Shown piece by piece: positions 46,501-57,869 of a stretch of 64,000 nucleotides of DNA. The first letter of the stretch is position 1. Every line of letters begins with the position of its first letter. Made by a program: the position numbers and the translations under genes. Under the pieces are notes generated by a model. That model had not been told where the DNA came from. It saw only the letters and a program-made list of their open reading frames with translations, and searched no databases. This DNA comes from Lepeophtheirus salmonis (lineage: Eukaryota > Arthropoda > Copepoda > Siphonostomatoida > Caligidae): positions 16,244,001 through 16,308,000 of the forward strand of contig NC_052138.2 of NCBI RefSeq assembly GCF_016086655.4, written 5' to 3'.

Positions 46501-46607
46501 CCCGACTTAAAGATGACTTTGATTTCATCAAGTACTGTGAGGAGAAAACTTCGATCTATTCCATCCGAATCTTTCAATAAGTAAAATTGCTCTATAACAT
46601 CCGACAT
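43511..46607 (-). CDS. SYCP2: SYCP2-like synaptonemal-complex / meiotic axis protein
   Basis: SYCP2 is the meiotic chromosome axis component that pairs with SYCP3 (counterparts of plant ASY3 and yeast Red1). There are eight exons: 46445-46607, 46334-46371, 45900-46256, 45626-45847, 45428-45571, 45152-45283, 44588-45094 and 43511-44539. All phases close, giving 863 residues. The N-terminal ~380 residues match the SYCP2 armadillo-like plus SLR domains: DYDVQ|VSAVETIFRLLPPKEHR, VHSIPCLKIE, DEFWVDFNEGSKCIF and SWDALTIK. A long Lys/Ser-rich disordered middle follows. The end (~810-863) is a predicted coiled coil (LILDKIDSLGATYQIKTECL), where SYCP2 carries its SYCP3-binding helix. Intron 7 is only 48 nt and in frame. 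The call rests on recalled mammalian SYCP2, so the family is likely but orthology is inferred. Confidence 0.72.
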
Positions 46608-47606
46608 CTTTCAAAGTACCCTCTTGCCCATTTCTTCTTTCCTAATTGTAATTCTATTTTTCTAATCTGATGTCTTTTAAAAAGCGGGAAATTTTAAATT
46701 TCATTTCTAAATCACGTGATTCTATTTTCCCTTGCCCTCGAACGTCAATAAATTGTATGCAGATTGTAGTTAAGTGAAGTGAGAACAATTAAAAGTGAAA
46801 TGACAGGAACTATGTTATATTTTTTTGGCGTGCGCTAATCTTTCTCATATTATTATTTATAAAGTAAATCGAGTAAATTAAAACTTTAATATCTAACCCA
46901 TTTCAAGGAATAATCAATAAATGATGATATTGAATTGTCAATAATATATATCTCAGGTTGCCTTGAACAAGTGTGAGTCTACCTCATTTGATACAAGCAC
47001 GTTCGGCTAACGTAATTAATAAAAAAGGGTCAAAAGTGTGAATTGGAGTTATAATTATTTTTGATTATGGAAGTAAAACTCCTCGGTTCTAGTCTAACAA
47101 ATTAAAATACATTTTGTTTTGTTATAAAATAATGTAAGTTAATAAAATTTATTATTTAAAAGTACATTTTGTTTACTACATCAACTCATTATAACAAAAA
47201 AATGAGACTAAACTTCCTTAATAAGACTTAATTACATGAACATAAATTATAGGATAAATGAAACTTTTTGAGCTATTGTGAGAATCATTGTCTTAATTAT
47301 ACCCTTGATATAACGTCGTACATAGATCGATACACTTTCATTTATTTCTAAGAGGACAAAATATCAGATCAATAATTATGAATTTAAAATATAAATTGTC
47401 AAACTTTGAAAAATATTCATGTCATCCACTAGATTCAGTTTATTATTATTAATTATTCTATTGCTGTTAATAAGAATAATAAAAAGAATCAAGTACAAAA
47501 AAGTAATTCTTTGAGGTTTTCACTCCTGATTCCTGACTGATTTTCTTTTGAGTTGAATACAAATTAGTCCTTTTTATATAATATTATTTAATAATCATGC
47601 CTGATA
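46608..47606. other. Intergenic stretch between SYCP2-like start and MTCH2 end
   Basis: AT-rich, with no gene or clear repeat seen. It should include the SYCP2-like promoter immediately left of 46.7 kb. Confidence 0.45.
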
Positions 47607-48964
47607 TTACTCAGTAACAGACACTGTCGCGCTAATTGGCATAGCTTTTTCTCCAATGATCACCTAATCAAATAAAACAAATTTAAAATGTTATGGAGAA
47701 AAATGTGAAGAAGAAGCTTACAGTTGGGCCATTATAATATCTGAAAAACAGAGAAGAGCCTCTTTTCAATTGACCCAAATTTCTTAAGTGGTTCCAACAG
47801 TCCAACCAAGAACAATATAGAGGCATATTTGGAGGATATCCAGCAAATAGACCTGATCCTGATACAGCCATTGTATGAGAGACAACCTAGAAAAATAGGA
47901 CATTATTATTATTATTGATATGCAATCAGATGATTTAAGGTGTTATAAATTATTTGAGTATACATGGAAAGGATAGAAAAGAGAGGATGAAGCAAGATGA
48001 GCAATCATGGGAGAGTATTGTCTCAATTCCTTATCTTTTAAAACGTGTTTGTTGATGATATATGTAATGAAAGTACTCAGACCAATGGTTAACATTTCCC
48101 CAATGACCCGTGGAATAAGACCTGCCCAAAAGCCAAAGATTCCATTATCTTCGAGAAGAGATTTGAAGCTGGAAATAATTCCGTATTTTTCTTCTCCTCC
48201 AATGAATTGTGCCATACAACGAATGGTGATAACATGGAATGGTTGCGTTAAGACAATTTCCAATGCACGCTCAGTACATTCTTTTGTTGCTTTATCCACA
48301 TACTTAAGTTTCAATTCTGAATTACTTAGCATATCATCATCTTTTTCAGCTCTTAGTTTTTTCTCTCTATTTTTCTTTTTCAAAGCTAATTGAGAAGGGC
48401 TTAAATCCTCATCAGCAACATTGTCATATCGATCATAGTCGAAATATGCCTTAACTTGATCTGATACAATTCCACAGATACGGAGCTCAATTAATTTGGG
48501 AACAAGACCGCGATAGAGTCCTAAGAAGCCATCTTTTTGTCGAACATGACCAATGTACTCAAATAATGAGGGCTGCACCAGAATGGGCTTTCGGCCAAAA
48601 AACGTTTTGGAGTTACGGAAGGGCATGGGCTCATGCCCTATCTAGAATAATAAAGAAATGTCATAAATATACATTGACATATGAAATGATTGCAAGATGG
48701 GAAATGTATAAGTATTAAATAGTTGTCTCATTATAGTCTATACCAAATAAAATTTACATAAATCTGAGTAATGTGGAGTTGAAATGGATTAATTAATGAA
48801 TGGTCTTGCAAAATAAAAAACGTGCTTCTTACTTGAATTAAGGTTTGAACATATTTAACTGGATGAGTGGCAATAGTCTTGGCGAGCTCTTTTGTATCCC
48901 ATCCGAATAATACATAGCTAACACTTGAAGGAATGGGACATGAATCGCATTCGGAGGATGACAT
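47607..48964 (-). CDS. MTCH2: Mitochondrial carrier homologue 2 (MTCH2)
   Basis: This is an outer-mitochondrial-membrane protein of the SLC25 fold that works as an insertase for tail-anchored proteins and as the tBID receptor. There are four exons: 48833-48964, 47964-48641, 47722-47886 and 47607-47663. All are phase 0, giving 343 residues (human 303). Signatures are HPVKYVQTLIQIGHEP, FGRKPILVQPSLFEYIGHV, QPFHVITIRCMAQFIGGEEK, FGFWAGLIPRVIGE and FYPFH|VVSHTMAVSGSGL, ending CSWLDCWNHLR and SSLFFRYY. The extra length is a charged insert (~135-160, KKKNREKKLRAEKDDD). The canonical P-x-D/E-x-x-K/R carrier signatures are degenerate, as expected for MTCH rather than transporters. Head-to-head with VPS52, 654 bp apart. 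Confidence 0.9.
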
Positions 48965-49241
48965 TTTAAATTAGTAAGAGACCTTCTGGCTTTTTTCCCC
49001 TTTCCTTTCCCTGACTTAGGATATCTCCTCTCTTGATGGTAACACAGGGTACAACAGCTGACTCCTTCTCCCACCACTCCGGCCACAACTCTAGTATAAT
49101 ATTATAAATAATATATGTAATATTTGATATATATCATATATCTATTAAAAATTATATATTTCAGCCTAGCATTAAATTTTTTTAAATGTATTTCATAAAA
49201 TAATTAATAGTGATGTGAAAATTATGTAAAAAACTAAAGGG

Positions 49242-49386
49242 AAAGTATTTGTTGGCAACTTTGATGGGGACATATCTACTGAAAGAGAGAGAACACTCTA
49301 AAATCTATAATAATAGTGTTTCTTCTTTGCTCGCTAATAATAAACTTGAATTTGCAAAACTTGCATGTTACCAACTTATACTTTAA
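49242..49386. mobile_element. MITE with inverted ends, copy 2
   Basis: The left end AAAGTATTTGTTGGCAACT and right end GTTACCAACTTATACTTTAA are inverted repeats and match the ends of the element at 33975-34178. The interior shares the TTGAATTTGCA block but is shorter. It sits between the divergent MTCH2 and VPS52 start codons. Confidence 0.5.
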
Positions 49387-49618
49387 AAAAATAAAAATAT
49401 ATGGTCACTTTGATTTGGAGAATTTTCACATCTCTAATAAATCATGATTCATGTTTAAATCATGTAACTATGTTCTCCCTGTATCTGTAAAAGACGCTAA
49501 CAGGCGTGTTTGGCTAGTTAGTTTTAAACCTCAGTTAGCTCTACGTCAATTGTCAATTGATCCTTAAGTATATTGAAATAATATTTAGGTACCCTACGTT
49601 TCCTTTGACAAGGTCGTC

Positions 49619-52150
49619 ATGCTTTCATCGCATCTCGAGGATGACGATTTCTTGGACGATAACAAGCTTCACGAGAATCTGGAGGACTCTGTTCTAAAGG
49701 AAGCCATTGAAATGGGGGTTGACTTGAGAGAATATTCCAAAAAGATTGAGAATGAGCTCAGGGCAGTGGAGAACGAATCAATCAAGGACTATATCAAGGA
49801 AGCCAAGAACATCGCCTCGCTTCACAATCAAATCGAGGATTGCGATGGGATCTTAATGGTGAGCTCTCTTTGCTTTTTCACTTTCTTTTCCCTTCATATT
49901 CAAAATAAAAATAAAGACAAAGTTACTATGAGATACGGATAACAGTCACTATATTTGACTTTGACATTAAGCATGAGTTATGATTCTACTTCTACTTATT
50001 CTTACAGAGGATGGAAAACATGCTTCTAGGATTTAAGACAGACCTCTCCTCCATTTCTCAGGAAATCATTTCTCTTCAACAACAGTCGGTGGATATGAAT
50101 CTCAAGCTTAAAAACAGACAAAGTGTTCATGAAGAGCTCTCTCAATTTGTCACTGATTTAGTCATTCCTGAAAATATGATAAAGATTTTAATGCACACAC
50201 CAGTGACAGACGTTGATTTTTTAGAGCAATTGAAAAATCTGGAAAAAAAGATAAATTTCCTTAAGGAACAGAGCTTTAGTGACGCTCGATCTTGCTCAGA
50301 CGTTAAAGATACAGTTGAAAAGTTGAAAATTGCTTGTATAACCAAAATTAGAGAATTTTTATTAGAGCGCATTAATCAATTCAAAAAACCCTTAGCTAAT
50401 AATCATATTCCGCAAAATATGATGCTCAAGTTCGGGTAGGTCAAAAATTATAGCCATATATTAATATATATATGACTTAACATGTCCTTCATAGATTTTA
50501 TTATAAATTTGTCATGGCCAATAATCGGGACGTTGCGAAGGAAATTAAAGACGAATATGTTGATACCATGAGCAAAGTACTTTTTTCTTACTTTAAGTCA
50601 TATTCTGGTCGGTTGTTGAAACTACAATATGGAGATCTAGCTTCGAGAGAAGATCTTCTCGGTGCTGATGATAGTAAGCTTGGACGCTTTAGTGGACCCT
50701 CCTTCATCTTTTCCTCCAAACCAAATTTAAAAAACAAAGCTACTGTGTTCTCTCTTGGTAGTAGGGATGATGTTCTTTCTTCCGAACTGGAAATGCCGAT
50801 CATTGTTCCACATCATGCTAATCAAAAAAACGATACAAAAGTACGAATTATAAATTTGTTTACTCTAGTGGATAGATATATCATATTGAACCCTTTTATT
50901 TTATTTTCTCTCTAGTATCCATTTGAGTTCTTATTTCGAAGTGAACAGTACGCTCTTGTTGAGAATGGTTGTAGGGAATATCTCTTTCTAGTTGATTTTT
51001 TTATGGTAGAGTCGGATACAACTCCAGCTAACGAAATGTTCAATGCTGTAATGGGTCGTACATTCCAACATATAATTGTAAGTATTTTACATATATCTTT
51101 ATTCTGTTTATATCATATGTTTGCTTCCTAGAAACAAATCGATCATTACACTCAGGAGAGTTATGACTGCATTGCTTTATTTCTTTGTATACATTTGATC
51201 TATAAATATCGCATCCTTTGCCATAAACGAGCTGTGACTGCTATGGATAGATATTGGGACACGGTTCAAGGCCTTTTTTGGTCACGCCTCACACGAGTAT
51301 TTGAAATGAATGTTCAGAGCATTAGAGACTGTGATCCAAGCAGATTGAAGCTGTTGGACCTTCGTCCTCATTATGTGAGATAATTAATTAATTATTATAT
51401 TTAGAATACATTCAAAATATGTCTTATTTATTCATAATAGATCACACGTCGTTATTCTGAATTTAGTGCTGCATTTATATGCATCAATGACAACTTTCCA
51501 GATATGGAAATTAATCGCTTACTTTCTCAACTACAAATTGAAGAGGATAGTCTCATAATTAAAATGTCATTGGTATTTCAACAAAGGAGAGAACAGTTGA
51601 TATTCATCATTAATAATTATGATGTCATCATTTCCATTCTCTCAGTAAGTAGAGTATATCATTGTTTAATTTTTATATTTCAAACTCATTTACTCTTTTT
51701 ATGTAGGAACGAATTAATTCGGACTCTAAAGAGTCTGACATATTCCAGGAACAAATGAATATTCATATTTCAGAATATATCACTCTGGTGTTGTCTCCCA
51801 AGTTTGGAGCCATCATCAATTTCTTGAATGAGGCCGAGCCCCTCGTTGAAAACAATAAAACCGATAAATTATTGCAAGAAGAAAAACGAGTCCTGTGCAT
51901 CATTGAAAAATTCAACTCGGAATGGAAAAAGTCATTGGATGATATTAATTCTGAAGTTTTCGCATCCTTCCCTAATCTCAAGAATGGAACTTCAATCCTC
52001 CAACAGATCTTGACAAACTTTGTTCAGTATTATCATCGATTTCATAAAATTATATCCCTTCCTATTTTTTCAAACTCAAGCTGTCGAACCAATCTAATCA
52101 ATGTTCATCAACTCATGGTGGAAGTCAAGAAATTCAAACCACAGTTTTAA
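49619..52150 (+). CDS. VPS52: VPS52, GARP/EARP tethering complex subunit
   Basis: VPS52 is a common subunit of GARP (endosome to trans-Golgi) and EARP (recycling endosome) tethers. There are seven exons: 49619-49858, 50008-50435, 50495-50840, 50916-51077, 51132-51374, 51441-51644 and 51707-52150. Phases close, giving 688 residues (human 723). The N-terminal coiled coil contains IKDYIKEAKNIASLHNQIED; then FKTDLSSISQEIISLQQQS. The CATCHR-type helical part has DEYVDTMSKVLFSYFKSYSG, EYLFLVDFFMVES, VMGRTF, EMNVQSIRDCDP and RPHYITRRYSEFS. The end is NIHQLMVEVKKFKPQF-like (INVHQLMVEVKKFKPQF). A strong polyadenylation signal AATAAA lies at 52244. All introns are short (59-150 bp). Confidence 0.96.
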
Positions 52151-52302
52151 ACAAGCCATTTGTTATTATTGTTATTTTTATATTCTTTATTTTTTTCGTG
52201 TGTGTAATATAAATATTACGTGTTTTTTTTTTTGTTTTTTTTAAATAAAAAATAAATCAGTATTATATAGATAATAATTCTTATCTCTTAGCTTTTTGGT
52301 AG

Positions 52303-53284
52303 ATGAACATTAATTATTTTAGAGGAAAAATGCTTCTATATTTTAGCTTGTTCCTAATATCTGGCATTCTTTCTCCAAGTAAGAGCGGAAGAATCATTGG
52401 AGGCAACGATGCAAGACCTCACGCATTTCCATTTATAGCCTCTCTTAAAGATGTAAGATTCGCCAATTCCCACTACTGCGCCGGATCAGTTTTGAATGAG
52501 GTGACGTTTATATTCTATTAATAAGAACTGATAAACTATTTATTTACCTCTATTTAAAAAATTTTAGAATTACATTTTGACAACGGGGAATTGCTGTCAC
52601 AAAGTGGATTCCCATTACATACAAATAGGAGTCGGCGAGCATCATCTGTATCAAACGGATCATGAACAGTTCTTTAAGGTCAAAAAGATGATAGTGCATG
52701 AGAACTATGATAAAATCACTTTGAAAAATGATATTTGTCTCCTAAAAGCCGATAGAAATATCAAATTTAATTCGTAATTGAATCATTTTTTTTATGTTTA
52801 TAATTATTGTTGCCAAAATTTTCATTAATATCTAGATATGTATCAACGACAAAGCTACCCAATTTGGGCCTTGCCTTTGAAAATGAAACAGGAATAATTT
52901 CTGGTTGGGGGTCACTGTCCCTAGACTTATCTCCTTCGAATATGTTGCAGTTCCTCACTGTTGAAATAATGAGCAACGAGCTTTGTTCCGAGCTATATAT
53001 GGAATATTATGATCCTAAAACTATGATGTGCGCAGCATCCAAAGAGAACTCTGGTTTTTGTTTGGTAAAAAAAATAACATACGGTGATATCATTCAATAA
53101 TAATGCATCAAATTTTAATTAGGGAGATAGTGGAGGGCCACTGATTTGTGATGATTTTTATCAGTGTGGAATGATATCATGGAATATAAAATGTGGAAAA
53201 AATAATTATCCCGGTGTTTTTACACGATTAGGAGACTATGTTAATTGGATCCAAGATAATATGGAAAAAAAGGGTCATATTTGA
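52303..53284 (+). CDS. Secreted trypsin-fold serine protease homologue, catalytic His replaced by Asn
   Basis: There are four exons: 52303-52500, 52568-52773, 52836-53064 and 53123-53284. Phases close, giving 264 residues. The N-terminus is a signal peptide (Met1 or Met10, MLLYFSLFLISGIL). A zymogen site Arg30-IIGG follows, then a chymotrypsin-fold domain. Where active enzymes have T-A-A-H-C, this one reads T-T-G-N-C (Asn74), so the catalytic His is lost. Asp121 (KNDICLLK) and Ser214 (GDSGGP) remain. The S1-pocket position is Gly208 rather than Asp, so trypsin-like specificity is not expected even without the His change. It starts only 150 bp after the VPS52 stop codon. It is probably a pseudo-protease; its role is not readable from the sequence. 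Confidence 0.85.
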
Positions 53285-53564
53285 TATTGATGCTTTATTA
53301 TGTAATATATAATAAATATTAAATAATTATTATATGACTAGTTATCTTACAAATACATAAAGTACTAAAATATAAATAATTTAAGTAGCCAAAAGGGTTT
53401 TGGCTACATTTCTAGTTGTATGGTGTCATTTTATTAGCGATTGTTTATTTATTACCTCGTGTTATGAACTTGACAGATATTGATAATATTAAATAGTATT
53501 TATTAATAACAAAGAATCACCACATTTTAATTTCCTTGAATAGTGTTGAAGATAGATTTGAGTC

Positions 53565-54193
53565 ATGGGTCGGAAAGGAAAAGATGAGGAGAAAATTCGT
53601 TTGAAGCAGATAAAGATAGATAAAAAGAAGAGTTGGCGAGAGAATACTTATGGGAAAAAGAACAAGGGTAATTGTTAATACAGAATACTTAATTCATGAT
53701 TTATTCATTATATTTTATAATAATGAATTAAGACCTCAATTTATTGCTGTATATTTGTAGTTGACGAATGGAAGACTCAAAATCGCAAAAAATTAGAATA
53801 TCGTTACTTTAAAATGCTTAAAAAAGAAGGGATTGATAAACAGAATGCCAATTTAACTCCAATAGGGTAAATACATTAGACTCACAAAAAATTAAATTTG
53901 ATACATATTTATTATTATTTAAATATTAATTATAATTTTTCAGAGCAGAGAAAAATAACTTTAAAAAGGTCAAAGAAGATTTCAAGAAACGGAAATTAAT
54001 AGCTGAGAAGAAAGTAAGGGAAGACGAGAAAAAGATGAGATTCCTGGAGAAACAAAAAGCTAAAGAAGCCTACCAGAAGAAAAAGGCTGAAAAATTTAAA
54101 ATCCTTAGTCAGAGAACACGAAAAGGTCAACCTCTCATGAAAGGAAGGCTACAGCTTTTGTATGAAAAAATCAAGGAAAATTCCTCAAATTAG
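53565..54193 (+). CDS. CCDC59: CCDC59 / TAP26-like rRNA-processing factor
   Basis: The family (human CCDC59/TAP26, related to yeast Fyv7) is nucleolar and linked to small-subunit rRNA processing. There are three exons: 53565-53667, 53761-53866 and 53944-54193. Phases close, giving 152 residues, shorter than human (241). It is very Lys/Arg-rich, with a coiled stretch (~95-125). The C-terminal block AYQKKKAEKFKILSQRTRKG followed by QPLMKGRLQLLYEKIKEN is the part that matches the family closely; N-terminal similarity is weak. Orthology is probable rather than certain. Confidence 0.78.
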
Positions 54194-54892
54194 TTAGTTC
54201 TTCTCGATAAAACTCAATATCACTCCCTCTCTCCTTTTTTTATTACATATTTAAATTTGAATACGGCAATTGCTATTTATCCATAATAAACATGACATAT
54301 CTAATTAGACGCCATTTTCCTCCACATTTGTATTGACTCAATTTTGAATAGAAGTTAGATTGAAAATATATTAGGGATAAATTTCTCAAAAGATGTAAAT
54401 GCATGTTTTCATCCAGTGGTTCCCAACTGGGGTTCCGTAAGATATAATTATATAAATTGAACATTTGGTTTGAGTATATTTTATATACCACAAGATATTA
54501 AAAAAATACTATAGTGCTTCGAAATGATGAAGCGGTTGGGAATTACTGCCTTAATCAGTAGTGGTTGATTACATTATATTATACATAGATATGTTTATAT
54601 ATGTAAATCTATCACATAATCATGTGCTCCCTAATAGTCATGTACACACAAAAATAGGTAATTCCTTGTTGAGTAATATGTAAAGTATCATAGCCACGTA
54701 ATAACTGAGAGATGAGAAAGAGTAATTTTTTTTAGAATGTTTGAAAAATAAATTTAATGAGATATCATTGAAAAAAGAAACACATACATACATGGAAGGG
54801 TTATAAAAAATCTTATTTGAACAGCATGATATGAAAATGAATATTATGCTTATTTATTCAATTAATAATATGTTGTCCGAATCAACATTTGT
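54194..54892. other. Intergenic spacer with the 3' ends of two convergent genes
   Basis: About 700 bp separate the CCDC59-like stop from the eIF2B epsilon stop. No gene or repeat that I can support. Confidence 0.45.
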
Positions 54893-57069
54893 TCAATCAC
54901 TCTCTTCATCTTCGTCAGAGTCTGTTTCTTCAAGCCATGAAATCAAAGGTATCATTTTTTTCTTCAAATTGTCATCCTTAATGGTTTTATACCACGAGAA
55001 AATGGCATCTGAAGATGCAATGTCTTCCTCATAGAAGAAATGCACAATCTTGGTTACAATAGGTAAATACTCTTTATCATGTTCAAGGGTGAAAGTTTCC
55101 AGAGTTTTAAGACAATCTAATTGAGAAGTAGGAGATTTGATATATTTTTCAAGGATGGTCCTAAAGGAAGTGAATGTCTTCTTGATGAGAGCCAAGAGTT
55201 TAGGTCCATTTAATTCAGAATCCAAGTTAAGGTCAAGTATGGAATTAACAATGCACTGATTCACTTGACCCAATGAAATATTATAAGCATGCTTAGAAGA
55301 GTTTATTTCTAATATAAGATTATCTGATTTAATTCCTTCTTCCGCTCCACGAGTTAGGGACTCCAATACTTCACTCTTAAATACTGTTGAAAAAGAAGAA
55401 TTTATTAGTGAGAATAGAATGCATAATACTTCCTGAATACTTACATTCAAAGTTATATTCATCCTCATTTAGGAAATTATCATCTTGATCATCTAAAAAT
55501 TCGGACTCTACAGAATCTTCATCACTAGAAGAATCAGACACATCCTCATCAGAAATGAGAGAAAGACCCCACATATCTCCTATTTTCTGTTCATCTTCAG
55601 TCTCTGAATCATCTTCTGTCAGTCCAAGAATGAATGCTTTGGATCCAAATTTGGAAGATTCTTTTTTGTCTGTTCCCTCATCATCAGAAAAGTCATCATC
55701 AATGGCCTTATAAGATAAAAATGTTCCCGAAGGTATAAAGACATTTTCTGCGATATCAGTGCATGGTCCAAGTACACATTGTCCTTCGACCTTGACACTA
55801 GACCGTACATGAGATCCAGCACCAACAACACAGCCATTAAAATCACAATTGTCTCCGATCACTGCGTTTTCATGAATAATAGTGTTAACCATAACCACAT
55901 TCTTTCCAATTTCAACTCCATTTCCGATGCAACATCTAGTGAGAGTTGAATTTTGTCCAATGACCACGCCTTTTCCAAGGATAACGTCCTCTTCTAACGT
56001 GGATCCTTTTTGAAGAATAACATTGTTACCACGGTAAATGTTATGCCTCAAGTAGGAATATGAATGAAAATCAGGGACAATGGGATACAACCATCTATTT
56101 AAAACATCTTGTGATAAGGCCAAGTACGTCTTCAGATTGCTAGCCTTGGCTGCATACCCATCCGTGATTTCATGACAATAAATTGTACTATCGATAAGAT
56201 CATTTTGAAGAATACCCTTAATAAACCCTTCAAGAGTTTGGCAGTCGAAATGATCTGAAAACAATGGAGGAATGGCAGGGCTACAAATTGCAATTCCAGG
56301 ATCAATTAAATCGTAAGATATCTCAAATGCCTCAGAGCTGTCTAAGAGATCCACCTGTAGTAGAAAATAAAATATTTAGCAAATAAAATTTAAAAAAAAA
56401 GAAAGTAGACTTGGATCCTACCAATGGGAAATCAATTGTCTTTTGTGGACCTTTGACATAGTGCAAAATCCTTTTGTCTTCTTCACGTAGAGCCAAAACA
56501 ACTTCTTCTTCTTGAGAGCGTACATGGTGACCAGGCTTTATCCTTTTGAATACAAGAGTCATAACGTTGTTCTTATCCTCACTACACCTCTTTCTAAAGA
56601 ATAAATGAGAGAGAAAGAAATATGGTGAGAACGGAAGTCCTACAAAATGTACGAAATTTACTTATGCTGTAGGTAAATAGGAAGAAGATGTATATTTGCA
56701 ACAGTGTCACCACTCATTAGAACAAAGCTTTGCCTGAGGAGACTTTTTCCATCTAGATCCCTCATAGCATCACCGAATGAGAGGCAGTCTTCGTTGAAAA
56801 TGGGTGTAATGTCTGATTTTCCAGATACATATTCCTTCATTTTTTTTGACATTCTTCGTACAGTACAATATGATATCCTCAATCCCAGCATTTCGAAGGC
56901 ATTCCAGAGTAAAGTCCAGAATAGGACGATCTACCAATGTGAGTAGGCATTTTGGTGTGTCGGAAGTGAGGGGACCAAAGTTATTGGAGAAGGAATCCGC
57001 TATAATCACAGCCTGGAGCGACTCTTCAAGCTGTAAATCCACATTGGACTTTGTTCCTTTCTGTACCAT
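54893..57069 (-). CDS. EIF2B5: Translation initiation factor eIF2B epsilon (one-base frameshift in exon 1)
   Basis: This is the catalytic GDP/GTP-exchange subunit of eIF2B, the target of the integrated stress response. There are four exons: 56662-57069, 56422-56593, 55445-56354 and 54893-55383. The nucleotidyltransferase-like domain comes first (LQAVIIADSFSNNFGPLT, PKCLLTLVDRPILDFTLECL). A left-handed beta-helix follows (hexapeptides such as EEDVILGKGVVIGQNSTLTR, ~305-420), then an acidic linker. The C-terminal W2 HEAT domain ends with an acidic tail (EETDSDEDEESD), including IFSWYKTI. Exon 1 has one base too many: eight A's (plus-strand T's 56840-56847) where seven would keep the frame from NVKK into MKEYVSGKSDITPIF. 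Without that base the total is 659 codons in phase. Either a sequence error or a broken allele. Confidence 0.9.
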
Positions 57070-57384
57070 GATGCTTATTCTTAATTAATGCTATGAATGA
57101 GTAATTAGTAATTGCTATGTTATGTCTACTAAGTTGACATTTATGATCTATCTATGAACAGAATTATGATGGCATGTAGATACTAGTAAACAGATAAAAT
57201 TAAAGATTTACATCGTTCATTTTTGTTTATTTATATGACGTATTATAATTGAGGTTCAGAACACCCTGGACGTGCAGTAATAAACACTCTTAACTTCGTA
57301 CTAATATGTAACTACATAAATGATACTCTTTCCTTAATTCCCAACCTGCTAAAAGTAAAGGCAGACTAGAAAAGATATCTTCCA

Positions 57385-57682
57385 TTGATTTGACCCTATG
57401 TTTTAAGCCTCTCTCATTTTGTTCGATCGAAGAGCGTAGAATCTACCCTCTTTATAGATATTATTTGTGGGTCCCTTTTTAAAAAGATTTCCACTTAATG
57501 TAATATTATGTGAAAGAAAAGGTCTAGTTGATTGATTTGACCCTATGTTTTAGGCCTCTCTCATTTTGTTCGATCGAAGAGCGTAGAATCTACCCTCTTT
57601 ATAGATATTATTTGTGGGTCCCTTTTTAAAAAGATTTCCACTTAATGTAATGTAATATTATGTGAAAGAAAAGGTCTAGTAG
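57385..57682. repeat. Two-copy tandem duplication, period 147 bp
   Basis: Unit 1 (57385-57531) and unit 2 (57532-57682) are almost identical. I see one substitution (TTTTAAGCC against TTTTAGGCC) and a 5-base expansion in unit 2 (TAATG repeated). Each unit contains TTCGATCGAA, a perfect 10-base palindrome. The pair lies between the divergent start codons of eIF2B epsilon and the coiled-coil gene. Confidence 0.85.
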
Positions 57683-57869
57683 TAAGAGTGTCCCTGTTTA
57701 TAGTGTTTTTTTTTTTAAATGTGCCAGAGTATTTTTTTTTTGTTATTAGTTAGTACATAGCAGTGTCCTACTCTTTAGTCATCATAGTTTTAAGTTTGGT
57801 TTCTCCTACTCCTCTATTTTCAGTTTTCTTCAATAGACAATTAATTAATTAGGAAGTGAATGCTTGGGA

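Noticed and set aside
46319..46510. Plus-strand 63-codon frame in the SYCP2-like gene
   Set aside because: It spans two exons and an intron of the minus-strand gene and has no similarity of its own.
55619..55846. Minus-strand 75-codon frame inside eIF2B epsilon exon 3
   Set aside because: Out-of-frame shadow of the beta-helix coding region.
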